NCBI GenBank assembly: GCA_009801015.1
Contig: VHZZ01003114.1
Span: 1 to 64,000, forward strand
Length of the DNA stretch: 64,000 nt
Reading direction: 5' to 3'
Source: Silene noctiflora
Taxonomy: Eukaryota; Streptophyta; Magnoliopsida; Caryophyllales; Caryophyllaceae
Positions 12,022-25,155 of the stretch are shown here, in pieces. The notes beneath the pieces are model-generated. The model saw only the letters and a program-made list of their open reading frames with translations, did not search any database and was not told the origin of the DNA. The stretch's first letter is position 1. Each line of letters starts with the position of its first letter. Made by a program: the position numbers and the translations under genes.

Positions 12022-13810
12022 TTTCTTCCTCTTATTGGACAAGCAATTAATGGGAGGTTTCGTTGCCTTTAGTCAAGTTAATTATAAAGAGAAGATACCA
12101 AAGGGCATATCCATTTTAGTGGGATCGCACGGAAAAGCAGACTTTGATCTCATCAGATCCCTGTGAAGCTCTGAAGTAACGAAAGCACGTCTAAGTCTTT
12201 TTCGTTTCGTACCAATTTTATCGGATAAAGAATGAAATAATAGTCTAGGGTTTTCCCTTAGGTCTAGAAAAGGCAGCGTAGAAAAAGCAATTTCGGACGT
12301 AATCCAAGGCCTTTACTTTCGGATCAATCCAGCTTCTGATCTTTGTTTAGCCACTTTACTAAGAGGTCAACTCGCTGGCTCGTTATATACCTGCATTTAA
12401 CTCGACCCTGACTTAGACTCCTCCTTAGATTCCCAACAACGTCCTTACTTTTCTTGCGAGGCAGAAAGCCCCTTGCTCCCCTTGAGCCCGTCCCGTACCC
12501 TTACCTGAGATCTGAGGGCTTCCTACTATTGCTTAAGCGAGGGAATTAATCGACCCTTGGAATCTTTTTTAAAATAAAACTTTGGAAAAAGGGGAGTAAA
12601 AGAAGGAAATTCAGATGAAGCTAAGGCAAAATAAAGGTTTTATATTTATGTTTCCGTATTAGTAGTCTCTAGGTCTAAGCCAAGGGACTGGGCTGGGAGG
12701 TAGGACCATGTCTGGGAAAGTAGACATACTCACGGTCTTCCTCACTTGATGGCCTTATCCGCAAATGCAAAAGCTGGAGCCTCGTCTTCTTGAACCGCTT
12801 GAAGCGAACTTTCCTTTGGTAATCTCTCTTATGTATGAGAAGGTATGCCTGTCTACTTGTAAAATGGATTCGGGCGAAAGACTTGCCTTTCCTTTTCTTC
12901 ACTGATTGAACCCGAAGCTCTTGAATCTGACTCTGCCTTTTCTACTCTATAAGATAAGACTCCCTTTGAGGCACCCTTTTAGGCCCCTTCTTCTGGAAAA
13001 AATCCCATCTATACTCTTTCTTTGATTGAGATTGAACCGATCGGTAAAACTGAATCTGAGACCTCTGTCAACAAAAGCTCTTAGGTACGCTCCAAAACTA
13101 CACGATGCCCTTAGCTTAGAACTGATCTTTTTTCAATGGTATCTACGAAAGACACACTTCGTATCTGACGCTAATATCTATGAAATGAGTTCTTTTAGCA
13201 TTTTGGAAAAAGTAAAAAGCAAGAATTGAGGGTTCCGCATAAGCAAGTCTTTCTCTTTCCAATCTCGCAAAAGAGAAGAGTGAGTAGGTAGATCGAGACC
13301 CGCCGCCCTACACTGTCAGAAAGATTCTCTGAATGAAATACATAAAGAACTTGAAGAGATGAAAAGAGGGAGCGAAGCTTCGTCTTGGTCGGTCCGCTTT
13401 CCTAGATTGATGCTCCCCATATAAAGAAAGGACAAGGCTCGATAATCTCGCTTATGATCTCGACCCTAAACTGCCCTTTTCTGGCCAAACCTCCTTGAAA
13501 GCGTTTAGCCAAAGTTCTCACTCACCCCCAAGCGTCAACGACAATCGGGGGCTGGATTGCCGTATAGCGGTATATATAAGAGGGGCGCGCGCCCTAAGTA
13601 CAGTTCCGTTCCAATTCCATGAAATGCATTTAAGCTTCTCCCACTTTAAAGAAGGATTTCTATAAGATTGATGTAATCTCATCTTAACTAGATGGGGATT
13701 GCCGAGATATTTGATTAGAAATCTGAAAGAATCCATTGTAATTTAGAAGTTCCAAATCTCAAGTGGTTTCAAAGAAGAGCGGGAAAGGTGTGCGTGATAT
13801 TTGAAATATG
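12022..13810. other. Gene-empty spacer
   Basis: No recognised gene. The frames at 12675-12902 (minus, basic, 75 codons), 13026-13229 and 13518-13736 (minus) have no family I know. Bases 13670-13691 nearly match 16924-16945 (GATGTAATCTCAT, one changed base, TTAACTAG), a short dispersed repeat. Confidence 0.5.
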
Positions 13811-14025
13811 AGAGAGCTCGCTCGGGAGGGTTGCCCTTTCTTTTACAGTCGAGCACTTTATCCGACAATATATATACATATATATGAAGAAATCCAATTA
13901 CACCTTATACAAAGTAGATAGGGATAAGATGACTCGACTGACAAGGAGAGGAAAGATAAAAAAGAGACTCGAGTGTTAACGAGAGGAGATAGCACGAAGT
14001 GGGATCAACCGACGGCGGGAGAGTC
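13811..14025. repeat. Divergent modular repeat pair around an AT-rich element
   Basis: Left part (13831-13860) has TTTCTTTTACAGTCGAGC in reverse orientation. An AT-rich element spans 13866-13912 and carries AATCCAATTACACCTTA. The right part (13930-14025) has forward modules CTCGACTGACAAGGAGAGG and CTCGAGTGTTAACGAGAGG (13968-13986). Repeats of opposite polarity thus flank a near-palindromic AT segment. Confidence 0.75.
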
Positions 14026-17000
14026 AAGCGTCCTAAGATGCATGCCTTTATACAGCTGGAAAAAGCTGCACCCTTTACTGAACATGGCTTATCAAAGGAA
14101 GATAGTCGGCCAAAGGGATCTCATTCCGCGCCTTATCACAGGATAAAACTTGCAAGCTTCGCTCGCGTAAACACTCTCCTGCTTAACCTCACTTCTTATA
14201 CGAAACATAAACATCAGCGGGTTCTTTTTATGGAAAGCTCGGGCAAAGGGCCTCTTGTGGGTCCTAGTCCTGCGGACTCGTGAAACGTGGCTTTATTCCT
14301 ATATGAGATCCTATAAGGAAAGTCAAAGCCTTGTTTTCCCGACGCTTCTTGTTATAGCCGCTTGCAGTGCTTGGGCTTTGCGCCCCGCTTCCTCTCTTTT
14401 TAGTCGAGCTAGTAAACTTCCCCTATGCTTTTCTTTGACTTATGAATCGCCTTTGTCTTCTTCCCCGGGTTCATCGGCGACCGCCTCATATGCTAGGGAT
14501 TTCAAACCTTACTTTACGCCTGGCCGCCCTCGGCTGGGGCTTGCCCACCTTCTTCTTGATCGACCCACCTTTCCCATTATTAAAGGCATAGGCAGGAGAG
14601 TGCTTGCTTAGGGGATTAGACTGAGAGGTATGACAGCTCTTGTTACGGGGCTTGGTCTGACACGGACGGCTACTCCTGATTCTTGTGCTCGATCAGCTTT
14701 GTTTGTCTGGGACTTCTGCCACTGATTGTGCTTTCTCAGGATTTGTTCGCCTTCGGCTTACCTTTTTTGTCAAACCCCTTTCCTTCAGTTGCTTGAAGTT
14801 AAGCTAGGTCCCCGGCCCTTTTTTTTTAAGGTGGGTCCTCGATAAGGAAGTAAGGAGAAAGGTTCTCTTTATATTTATATATAGTAATTGTAGGACCCCC
14901 TACTTTCCACCAACATCAAAAGCATCTGCAAAAGCTGTTTTTTCCTGGACTGCGTCGTCTTCGAGAGAAACTGAGTTTTATAAGTATGACACCTAGGCTA
15001 CTTGGACTTCCCCCTCTGACACCACTCACTCTAGGGCTGGCTCGCCTTCTTAGAATTAGAAAAGGCATTCTACTCGCTCGTTCCGCTTTTAACCACAAGT
15101 AGTAGTAAAGGTCCCTCCTATTAGATAAGGAAAGGAAAGAGAAGGATTCTAGTTATAGGTATGATACGTATGCCTGGCCTTCGGCCGACTCTCTCCCTCT
15201 TTGTCGTTCCTTTCTTCCCGGCCCGTGGTTGGAGCGAGCATCTTTAGATTGCAGGTCTTTTTACCGAGGAATAGCAAAAGAGCAGTCAGTCAGCGGGGGT
15301 TTGATTGATCCTCGCCCGCCTCTCTTCAATCGAGCCCATCTTATCGCCCCTTTTGCATGGGATCAGGTTTCCTATTTGACTTTACAAGGAAAGATTCCAG
15401 TTATGTATATAATTAGCTACACCCCTGTCCAACACCAACATCAACAGCGGAATCCCCTTCAATATCCACCGAGACTGCTGCCACGTCTGCGCCCCTCTTA
15501 CTCTTGAAAGAGCTACTTCTATTTTTTTATGTATCGATAATGTGAAAGATGCCGCAATTCCCCTACCTCTCCAGTAAGGAAGGAGATTCCATACCCTTTT
15601 CTTTTAGACATGCACTTGGCGATGCTTTCAAGTTAAAGCTTTTATCTAAATCCACAACAAAGTAGCTGTGCAACAAGGCTTTCTTTTTATCTTGTGTTAA
15701 AGTTAAAGGTGTGACTGACGTCTTTGGCTTTGTCGTCCCTTTCTGAATCAAGACAGCCAATGAGCCTTATAATAAATGAGACGTCTACTCGACTCTAATC
15801 TTTTTGTTTGCAATTCCTCTCGGAAACGGGGTAAGTCAGAAGCAATAAGGAATTGAAAGTCAACCCTTTTTTGTCATATAGGAATAGCATAGAGGAATAA
15901 GAGTCAAAAGCTTTCTCCCAATAGAGAGAGGGGCAAGTATAGGCGGAAACTAAGATGGACATCTTCCTAGCAAAGACCATCATCAGCAGTAGTGAAGTAG
16001 TGAGGTAGTGAAAAGTCTCTTTCTTCGAAGACGAGGACTCTATGCTGCTCGTAAAGCTGCTAGCGAAATGCTATGTCATTAAGACCAGGCGAATAATAGT
16101 GGAAGAGTCGAACTTTCATTTTCAGGGAAGGACCAAGACTTTCTATATGTGCTAATGCAGGAGCTTCCTTAAGCCTCTACTTGAGACTATCTTTTGGGGT
16201 AAGGGAGTCTTTTCTTTCTTACTTAGATTCACTCCGCTGCTGGTAACTGGTATAATATATAAGCTTTCTTTTATAGTAAGAAGACGAGCTCTCCTGATTG
16301 TATCGGAGTAGCCGCGTTTTAGCTTGTGTGTAGTAAGCCTTTATTTTAATTTAAATCGTGTGATGGCATGCGTTCTACTGCTTGCTTACTTTAATTAGAG
16401 TGGAATTAAGATTTGGTTTATAGAATTTTTATCGGACGTGGAATTTCCATTTCAGAACATGCACCGGGCACGGGGGAGGGAAGAAGAAGTTCTTAAACAA
16501 ATTTGTAAAATTGAAGAATCAGAAACTTAGGATAGAAAGGCTCTCAATCTCAGGTAGCCGGGGTGAATTCCCTTTTCCCATATAGAACTTGCTCTATATA
16601 CTTCTCTTTTCTTTGAAGGTTTTAGCCTGTTGACATAAGTTCTCATGCGCCCGAAACAATTTGACACCAAAGAAGTCTCGCTCCCTACCCGTCAGGTTTG
16701 ATGGCATAGAGAAAGAGTAACCACCTTTAGGAAGTGGGTCTTCCACTAAAGAGAATCCATTCTTCCAAGACAAGAACTACTAGAGCAAGCAGGAGAAGGA
16801 GACGAAGAAGAAGCTTCGGCATAATCCAGGCAGCGGTTCGGTCTTATTTTAAGACCTATTTTCTTTCAAAGACTTCACTTAAAAGACTTGGTCGGGAAAG
16901 ATCAGATCAATTATTCGCCGAGGGATGTAATCTCATTTTAACTAGCCGCGTCCTGGTCTTAAAACTACATCCTTGGGTTAGCCTGGGGAGATAGAAGGTT

Positions 17001-18900
17001 CTATATTTTTTTTATATCAGCCTTCCATTCGACCTATCTTAATAAGTCTTAAGAACAAAGGGTGACTTACTTAATTCAGAGGGGCAAATTCCACTGTCAA
17101 ATGGGTTGTGATATTCTTATCTTTCTATCGAGATTGTGGAACAAGAAAGGGAAGCTTTCCGCAATGGCAGGGCCGTCGATCTTTCTTAAGTTTAAAGGCT
17201 TAGTGCCTCTGCTAGGGATCAGTCTCAAAAATCTAATTAGATATGACTGTACTTCTGATCCTATTCTAAAAGTAGCGCAATCCCTTCCGTCTTTACTTTA
17301 ATAAAGGCTGAAACGAGTTCTACTGTATAGGACTGGGTTGGCCCGAAAGTGCAATCTGATCTTTTTTCAAATCCTCCGCTTTCGGACACTCTTTTGAAAG
17401 AAAGAAGGCAATCAATGACAATGCTGCGCGAATCCTGATGTCTTTTCAAAGCTTCTCGTTCTAAACGCTTATCCAACGACATTCCTCTCCCTTCCTTATG
17501 GCGCCCCATTCCATTTCTTTTTCCCGGTACTAGCTCTTCAGTCAAACGGCTCATCTCAACCGCGGCTTATAGATCGATAAGGGACACATGTCCACACGTA
17601 AAGACATTGTCTATAAAGACTTCTGCCATCCTTTCTATCTTTCGTAACTGCTGCTCGAACCAAACCCCTGTGATGTGTTCGCGACCCTCCCTCTTACTTA
17701 AACCCAATCACTTCTTTTTGCTGGATTGTCTGTGTTTTCCTTCATTTCTGGGCATCAACGATACCTCATCATTTTCTCATATAAAATCACCTCACGGGAA
17801 GGGGTAGGGATTCATTCGGCAAGAGGGCTTGGGAGGTTCTTCCACGGAATGAGAGATTCAACCAAAGGAAAGAGCAAGCTCGGGATTTCTTGTTATCATA
17901 TGAGATCCGGGAATTCCCTTTTCCCCAGGGCCCGCTCGGATGCAATTACATTCATTTCTCTTGTCAGTTCTTTCCTTAGGGAGTCTTAGCCTTTGGCTGA
18001 GTAGTAGTTACTGGAGGAAGACAAAAGTTATTAGACCAATTATACGCCAATGGAAGATAGATGTGCTCCATTAATTTTATTCTAGTACGCCAGGTCTAGC
18101 CCTGATAGGGCGACTTTCAACTAACTAATCCATTCTTATCTTATAGGCTATTCAAGTAGGTTATTTAAGATATACGTCGTATATGATATTATCTTGTGTA
18201 AATGGTACAGCAGATAGAAAGACCTTTAATGTGTCATAGAAAGCTTCCTTTACTTGTTGGACTAACTTCTTTCTTAATTGGACATCGGGGAAAGCCCTCA
18301 GATATACCTCATAGTACTACCTTCACACAAGAACTTTTCCGTTTGAAAGAATTCCACTACCCTCTCTCGTTGGCGGTCTTTACTGAGTCTAGTTGATTAA
18401 GGCCGAAACCCTTTGATTGAGAACCTATAGCTTTTGCTTCTTATCCAGTAAGAACTGCTGCCTTAACTAGAGCAGGGTTACCGTAAGGGGGCTTCCTCAA
18501 ATAGAACATAATCTCTAACTGCCACAGAGTATGGTTGTTTCCTAGTAGAGTAGTTAATGGCTAGAGCAAGATAGCTCACCCCAAGAAAGAAGCAAAAGCT
18601 ACTAATTAAGGGACAAGATAGACTCTCCCTTTACATATATCTAGTAAAAGAGAAAGCTCCTTCTCCAGCTACACAAACTGGGGAAAGAGGTACATAAAAA
18701 GGGGATACCTCGGGTATAGCAAAGACGAATCCTGAGACATTTGCCTTTTATAATCTATCTATATAAATGTAGTCTGGGATTACCATAGAAAGTCTTTGTC
18801 CACTCAACTGCTGTGGATTCTCTTTTTCTAGCTTTCTTTGCTTGAACATAAATTTGTGATATAATTTTCTTGTTGATAGAGTAGCAAAAGCGTTCAATAG
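14026..18900. other. Gene-empty spacer with stray modules
   Basis: A frame of 118 codons at 14255-14611 opens at TTG and runs across a stray module at 14391-14410 (CCTCTCTTTTTAGTCGAGCT), so I do not call it. Another module lies at 15318-15338. A basic, Arg-rich frame at 16734-16994 comes from an AGAAGAAG tract. Nothing resembles a known mitochondrial exon. Confidence 0.5.
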
Positions 18901-18946
18901 AGATCTTTCTTAGTCGGATGCTTTCTATACTTCTCTTACATTAAAG

Positions 18947-19330
18947 TTGTTCTGGGATGTACGGACACACCACTCGAAGTTTCTCGCTCTAATCCATTGG
19001 GTTCATCCAGGCTACTTTCCTACTTATGTTATGACATTTCAATCTACCCGGACCATGTATATAGAATGCTACTATTTATTCTTCTTCTTTACATATGCTG
19101 TAATCAATCATCTCCTTCTTAGCGGCGGAGTCAGTCTCTTTCGCCGGGCGGGACTTATCCATCCTCCACGGACCACTTCTTACCTTGCACAATTAATAAG
19201 GCACTCCTCTTCCTCGGCTGAAAGGGCTCTAATTCTCAAGCCTGGCCCTTTATTCCCAATTTCGTGCCAAGATAATATGATTCCGCGAAGTTTGATTAAG
19301 AGCTCTATGGAACGGCTTCCAACCGGGTAA
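18947..19330 (+). CDS. Open frame of unknown nature, 127 codons
   Basis: One of the longer open frames in the window that is not made of repeats. It opens at TTG. The first ATG is about 27 codons in, giving a product of roughly 100 residues. It has one hydrophobic stretch (YLFFFFTYAVINHLLLSGG) that could span a membrane, then a Ser/Arg/Pro-rich tail. I recognise no domain or family. Chimeric frames of this size with one membrane segment are common in plant mitochondrial spacers and are usually untranscribed. There is no visible neighbour gene, promoter or repeat that would support expression. Chance opening is the most likely explanation. Confidence 0.12.
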   Translation: MFWDVRTHHSKFLALIHWVHPGYFPTYVMTFQSTRTMYIECYYLFFFFTYAVINHLLLSGGVSLFRRAGLIHPPRTTSYLAQLIRHSSSSAERALILKPGPLFPISCQDNMIPRSLIKSSMERLPTG

Positions 19331-22110
19331 AAGTGTACATAGCCAGATTTTAGGAGTGAAACCTACCTATCGAACAAAAGGGATCGAAAAGCTCTGTCCT
19401 AAAGGGCATGCCCCTCGACGAGGTCCTAACTATAGTTTTTCAGTTTTTCTTAGAGCGTTTGAAGAAGTTTCGCACACGAGGAAGGGTGCGGATAGGAAGG
19501 TTTACCAGCTCAAGTGAATAAGCCCTTTTAGATATTCTTCAACTTGCATTTTTCGTTTTAAAACATTCTGACTTTCCGGGAATTTCTTGAGACAAATTGG
19601 CCAAAAAGAGGGATCTTTGGTTTTTGGTTCCCTCGCCAACTTGGGCTAAAGAAGCTTCTGTATCCAAGCCCTTTCTCTCCTCTTATATACTTCCCCTTTA
19701 TCAGGGGGTATACACTATACTAAATAAAGTGGATCCCGAGATAATACTGGAAGGAGACTACTCTTTTTGATCTGTTCGCCTTCTTGTTTCGCCGGCTTGA
19801 GTGATAAATCTTCGTTCCAAGCCAAAAGCTAATAAAAAGGGGCGGGTTTATTTATTAATATTGGCACTTTGTGAGAGTCTGGTTCTTTAAGAGGCCAACA
19901 GACAGAACAGAGACGTTCTTAATTAGATTCTTCTCATGGGTTAGTAATCCTCTTCTATCTCTGATCCGAGGGAACGATAAGAAGTGCTTCTCGCTTTCTA
20001 CTCTATGGATTTAGTAACAGAGTCGATGTTCTCTTCTTGGCGTTAATGCGTATCAGGACGAGTGCCTTAGTTTCTTTCTCCATTCTAAATAGAAAAGAAC
20101 TCTTGAATTAAAGAACAGAATAGGTCAGGGTATATAGAGGGATTTGTGGATTTGACTAAGAACTAATCAGGGCGGCAGATAGGCTGCTGCTAAAAAAGGC
20201 TATAGCATAGGGGATTCCTTTCTTTTATAGTTTCTAAGATTTTAAGTTGACAACGTCCTTCCTAGTTTGATTCCATTAAATGGGATGTTGCTGAGCATTG
20301 TACACTGGGGGGCTTTGCTGCCTCAGTCAGAATTTTTATAGTTTTTGAATTCATTCTCGATTACTTACTATATTTATTTGTACCTTTGCATGTGAATTAG
20401 TTGCAAGATTTATATACATATCCTTATCAGTTAACTAAGAGGGATTGGATGCGTGGTATCTTTGACTATACTTATCCCAACCTCATAATGGTGTTCCTTC
20501 CCAAGGTACCGCTTTTACAAAGGTTTTACGAGAGTAGAGGACGGATAAAGCATGTGGAGTGCAACAGTTCTCCTATCAGGAAGACAGGTAGGTAGGAAGG
20601 CTTATATAATGTAATGCCCAAGAAAGACTCTTATAATGAGTAAGAATCTAATTCCAATCCTCGGCTAGTGTTCGGGCTTAGAACTAGAAAGTTAGAAGTA
20701 AACACAAGATCTTCTGATTAACTTAACGGACTCGGTGACACAGCGGAGTGCTTTAGTAACTTATACTAATAAGTAGTGTGGCGCATAGTGAGCGAAAGAG
20801 CTCTCTGTTGTAAGACTCTTCCTCAGGGAATCCATCCCAAGTAAATATGAAAGATTCTTTTATTGTGCCGTGGCATCTTGGGGTCCAATCGCGTATTTAA
20901 CGTAGCGAAATCAAGCGAGTAACTTTTAAACTGGGTTTGTCTTGAGTTGGAAGTGAATCCTTTACTTCATCTATAGGGTTTTTAAGTATATGATATGATA
21001 GAATAAGACGCGCAGTCAGATATTATATATATAGGGAAATCATACAAAAAGAAAGGCTTGGCTTAAAGAAACCATACTAAACAATTTAATAATTGTAAGA
21101 TTTGGGGCGAGAAGCGTCTTCTTATACTTCATTTGAGATTATTCACCATTGTTGGTATTAATTAATACCCGTCTTCATTACAGGCTGCTGCCAAGTTGTT
21201 GTGAGAGAATGGAAAGCTCCTTGTGTTTATATATATATAAGTCAGATGCACCCGACCCAAGGATCCATTCATCACTTGCAGGCGAAGTTAAACTAAAATA
21301 GAATTCATATATATATTCTAATACTCTTGCTTGTACTCTAGTTCTTCAGGAAGAGTCTCTTTTTCTTTGTTGGGGTCTCGTCCCAATCCTAGCAGACTTC
21401 TTCTCGTGTACTTCTTTATTGAATTGAAACTGCGTCTTTACTTCTTCTTTTACCACCACTTGTATTGTGCTTGAGTTGTTCGAAAAGAAAAGACAACTGC
21501 TTTTAAAACTCTTGCGCAGGATCACTTCTTGCTATAGCTAGCTCTACCCGCTGCTCGATCTGTTTGCAGATCACTCTTGCTGCCCCTGCTTGCTTTTGTT
21601 ATAGTTCCATTGCTATAGTCTTCTATATCGTTTAATAGTCACTGCTGTCGCCGCCCCTTATCTTTATATAGTCTTTGAAGCCTTCGCATTACTTGTAGAA
21701 AATTCCTCGTAAAATCGTATGAGAATTCTCCTTATCCTCCTATGTTTAGGTTTGTAATCCTATGAATTTCTCTGGTTTGGCATGATGCTTATTCTTGTGA
21801 ACACTTACGCTCTAGTACTAGTATAAGAGAAAAGGTGATTAGATAAGATAAGAAGGGTAGTAGTAAAGCACCCATTTGTCTATAAACAAAGAAAAGAAAT
21901 CCTAGTAGTAGGTGGGTAGACTTGCTCGTATATATTCTAAGGATCCCATATAATCTGTTGCTGCATCATTGTATGCTAATGCTAAATGGTTGTTCGTCGT
22001 TTTTTATATTAGTACTCTTAGATTTAGCTTCTAGTTATGGTATCGGGTAGGAAGTTCTATCCCTTTTCCGCGCCGCGCATTAAGGCAAGAGACAAGTAAG
22101 TAGAAGAAGT
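19331..22110. other. Gene-empty spacer
   Basis: Only short frames, the best being 64 codons at 20401-20595. AT-rich runs occur at 21018-21035, 21226-21240 and 21306-21322. No RNA gene or modular repeat was seen. Confidence 0.5.
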
Positions 22111-22123
22111 CCGATCTTTCTAT

Positions 22124-22429
22124 GTGAGTCAGAGAAAGGGTTGTTTAATAAGTAGTCTTGTTCCGGAGATTCCTTTTACAATCCCCATCGCGCCAAAGAA
22201 GAATAAAGAATGTAAAGAGTCTACCGCCCGTCTGCCTTTATCTAAAGAGATGCCTTTTAGCGTAGGAGTTGGAGTAAAGAACCTTCTTATACAGTGGGGT
22301 AAAATATATAGGAAATGGCAGCTTTCCGCTTCCCAGCTTTATTATGAGCTCGCTGAAGACAGTCTTCGAGAAGAACCCATTTCAGTAAATTCGACAAAGA
22401 ATATCGTCAGAGAAGAAGTCTCATTCTAA
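22124..22429 (+). CDS. Open frame of unknown nature, 101 codons
   Basis: Opens at GTG and has a balanced, soluble-looking composition (Lys/Glu-rich, with LLIQWGKIYRKWQLSASQLY in the middle). Its composition is less skewed than most frames here, which is why I list it. It has no recognisable domain, no ATG near the start and no close neighbour. It could be a relic of a nuclear or plasmid-derived gene or a chance frame. I cannot separate these by eye. Confidence 0.12.
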   Translation: MSQRKGCLISSLVPEIPFTIPIAPKKNKECKESTARLPLSKEMPFSVGVGVKNLLIQWGKIYRKWQLSASQLYYELAEDSLREEPISVNSTKNIVREEVSF

Positions 22430-25090
22430 GACTACTACTACTTATTCAGAGCTATTCCTAAATAGAATGCTTCTAAGAGCAGTTTGCCTTGCGCGTCTTC
22501 TTTATAGTTATGCATAGTTATGCCTTTCTTTTTCTATTGTAAAAGTTTTTTATATAATGAATTATTGTTTAGTTGGTTGCTGATACCTAGGACCTTTGAT
22601 GAAAAACAAAGCTTTCTCTCTCACCCATGATTGTTAGAATTAAACTGCCTGCTCATTGCGGCATACCTAAAGTTTTTGAGTTACACGCTATTTCATAGCC
22701 TCTTCCCTTTAGAGTCTCTTATCTTATATAGCAAGTTAAGCTAAGGTGCGAGGAGTAGAACCTGAGTGAGAGAGATTATACGAGCCTCTTGCTTGTTGAC
22801 AGCCATTATTAGATAGAAAAAGGCAGGGTTGGGCTGGGCGCGGATAGGCCTATTACCGTAGAATCATATAGCCACCTTTCCTTTTTCATGCTGGCGACTC
22901 TTGACAGGCAACCTACCTATAATAAGAAGATATATTTGACTGGTCGAAAGTCCTGGATAAAGTTGATGTCTTATGTTCCAATACTACTCATTTAGTACGG
23001 GGAATCTCATTTATACTATAGTCTAGAAAGATGAATCCCCTTAAACAGGTGATGAGAGAATCCACTCTCTCTTGGGTTATTTGGACAGGACAAAGGATCT
23101 TTACGCCTACATAGGAAAAAACTAACTCCCTTTCAATAGCTTTCTAGAGATTGACATTTTCTTGATTAATTAATCTATTTACATGAACCAGAGGATTTAA
23201 TAAGAAATGTGGGATGAGTCGCATTCTAATTATAACAAGCCTTCTTTTCTTTTGACTTGATCCTAGCCTACTACATAAATTCCGGGCGTAATGAGAGATC
23301 AAAATCTTTGTTCTCGGACCCATCCACACTCGTAATGCGCATCTTAAAATGTTCAGTTAGCGTTTTACACCCACTACCATGCTATATTAAGGTCTAGAAC
23401 TTGCAAAGTTCCTACCCAGCTTTCTAATTTACATACAAGTGGCTTTTACTCTTCTCCTCTCAGATATCTTGAATTGACTGAGTTCCTATCTTCCTTGTCT
23501 CTACGCATACAAACTTTCCTCTTAAACCACAAGAAGTGGATGCCGTAGTTCACTCATCGGTAGTGGATGGTTCAGTTGAGACTAGATCCCGAGACTCCCC
23601 TCTAAGTTAAATAGGCTGACTTTAGTAAAGGGCGCTCTTGCAGATAGGGTCCCGATGGAAAGTTCCTAAAAAGTGGACACCTCATTATACGCAGAATCAT
23701 AATATAGGCATAGCTGTAATTTTTCTCTTTTTGATTCCTAAGACAGGGCAGGTTCCGAAAGGAAGTGAAACTAGCTCGCTACGAAAGACATTGCGCAAAG
23801 GACCTTCCTTCTAGTCCAGTTATTCCATGCTTCGTACCCTCAATCGCAGTGAAGACTAAAGCAAGCAAGAGATCCACAGCCCTCAGATAACAGTGCAGTT
23901 ACATACAATAACAGTGCAGTCTCCTCTCGACACTGAAGCTTATGAGAAGAAAGCACCAGAAAGGAAAAGAGCAGTGGAGGAATTAAAGATTAAAAGAAGG
24001 AAGTCACCAGGTCTTCTATTCTAGAAAGTAAGATCCTGAAACATCTGAAGTGATCGTTCGTATACCTTCTTAAAGTATAAAGAAGAGAGGGGCGAGGCAT
24101 TTCTAGGTCTTTCACGTACAAGACATCTGGGAGCAAAGAAGGTGCTTGGCCATGCTCTTAGGTTGGGTAGAAAGACTTTGCCTTGTCTTCTTTCATATAC
24201 GGCTTTCCCTTGTATAACGACTTGCTGCCTCAATCCTGTAGGACCCACCCCCTAACAGGAGGCTCTCTCCCCATTCTATACATACCTACGCTGCCATATT
24301 AGAAGAGTTACATACTTTCGTAATCCAACCGGATCCTCTAATGCCAGCCCACACCCCGCGCTTGATGATCAATGTGAAAAGAAGGAATCCAGTTCTAGGT
24401 CTTGAAAAAGATCCATTGTGAAAGTCGACTCATTACATGTGGCGTTTACGCCTGTTTTGGCCCATTTGTGTCAAAAAATATAAGGAGGAGAAAGAATTTT
24501 TAAGCCTAAATGGAAGTTCCCCAACCGGGTTTTCTGTTGATTCACTTTCTTTGTTAAATCTGCCAACGTTTAGCTCAAAGGATCGATGCCAAAGTGCTCT
24601 AATTGGAAAAATACAGTAAAAAGTAAGCAAACCACAATCTCACGAGCAAAAGAAAAAGAAAACCCTTGCTACCTAAAAAGCCCGCTTTGTAAGACTTTTT
24701 CGTTGTTCGTTGGCACCTTTTTCTATTCAAAGCAGGGTTTTTGTTTTTAGAGGTGAAGAAGATAAGGTAGTTGGAAAACAAACTATATTTATAGCGGGGA
24801 GGTAGGCATGATCCAACCCAGTTTCTCCTTTTCTTAGAGATTTAAATCTCCAACTCTACTTTTGCTGCGGCTCTACCAAAATGGCATAAGAATAAGAACA
24901 ACTTTTCTCAACAACCGAAGACCCAAGATAGGACAACCAAGCAAGACTATACTATACCTGACTGAGAAGGCTCGGCTAACGCTATTTATCCCTTAACAAC
25001 CGGGATCCTTACGGCATCGACAAAGATAAAAACGGAAGAAGATGCTATACTTTTTGATAGTGGGGCTGTACCTAGTATACGTTAAGAAGC
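22430..25090. other. Gene-empty spacer with a short tandem duplication
   Basis: Contains ATAACAGTGCAGT twice at 21-bp spacing (23887-23920). Around 24433-24630 both strands are open for about 60 codons, with no recognised product. No RNA gene was seen. Confidence 0.5.
23887..23920. repeat. Short direct duplication ATAACAGTGCAGT
   Basis: Two identical 13-bp copies at 23887-23899 and 23908-23920, separated by 8 bp. This looks like a local slippage or template-switch duplication. Confidence 0.85.
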
Positions 25091-25155
25091 CCCCTCTCGT
25101 ACTCCTTTCTCCCTTTTGTCGAGTCATGTTATACCTTTGCAGCCGAGTCTTTTTG
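25091..25155 (-). repeat. CTCGA/GGAGAGG modular repeat, reverse orientation
   Basis: CCCTCTCGTACTCC, CTCCCTTTTGTCGAGTC and CCTTTGCAGCCGAGTC in sequence, decayed reverse-strand modules. Noncoding. Confidence 0.65.

Noticed and set aside
14255-14611. 118-codon open frame
   Set aside because: Opens at TTG, overlaps another frame at its start, carries a repeat module at 14391-14410 and has no recognisable domain.
16734-16994. Arg-rich frame suggesting a nucleic-acid-binding protein
   Set aside because: The Arg run comes from a simple AGAAGAAG tract. The rest has no domain.
18571-18590. TAGCTCA resembling a tRNA D-arm
   Set aside because: No matching partner arms or T-loop within the next 80 bases.
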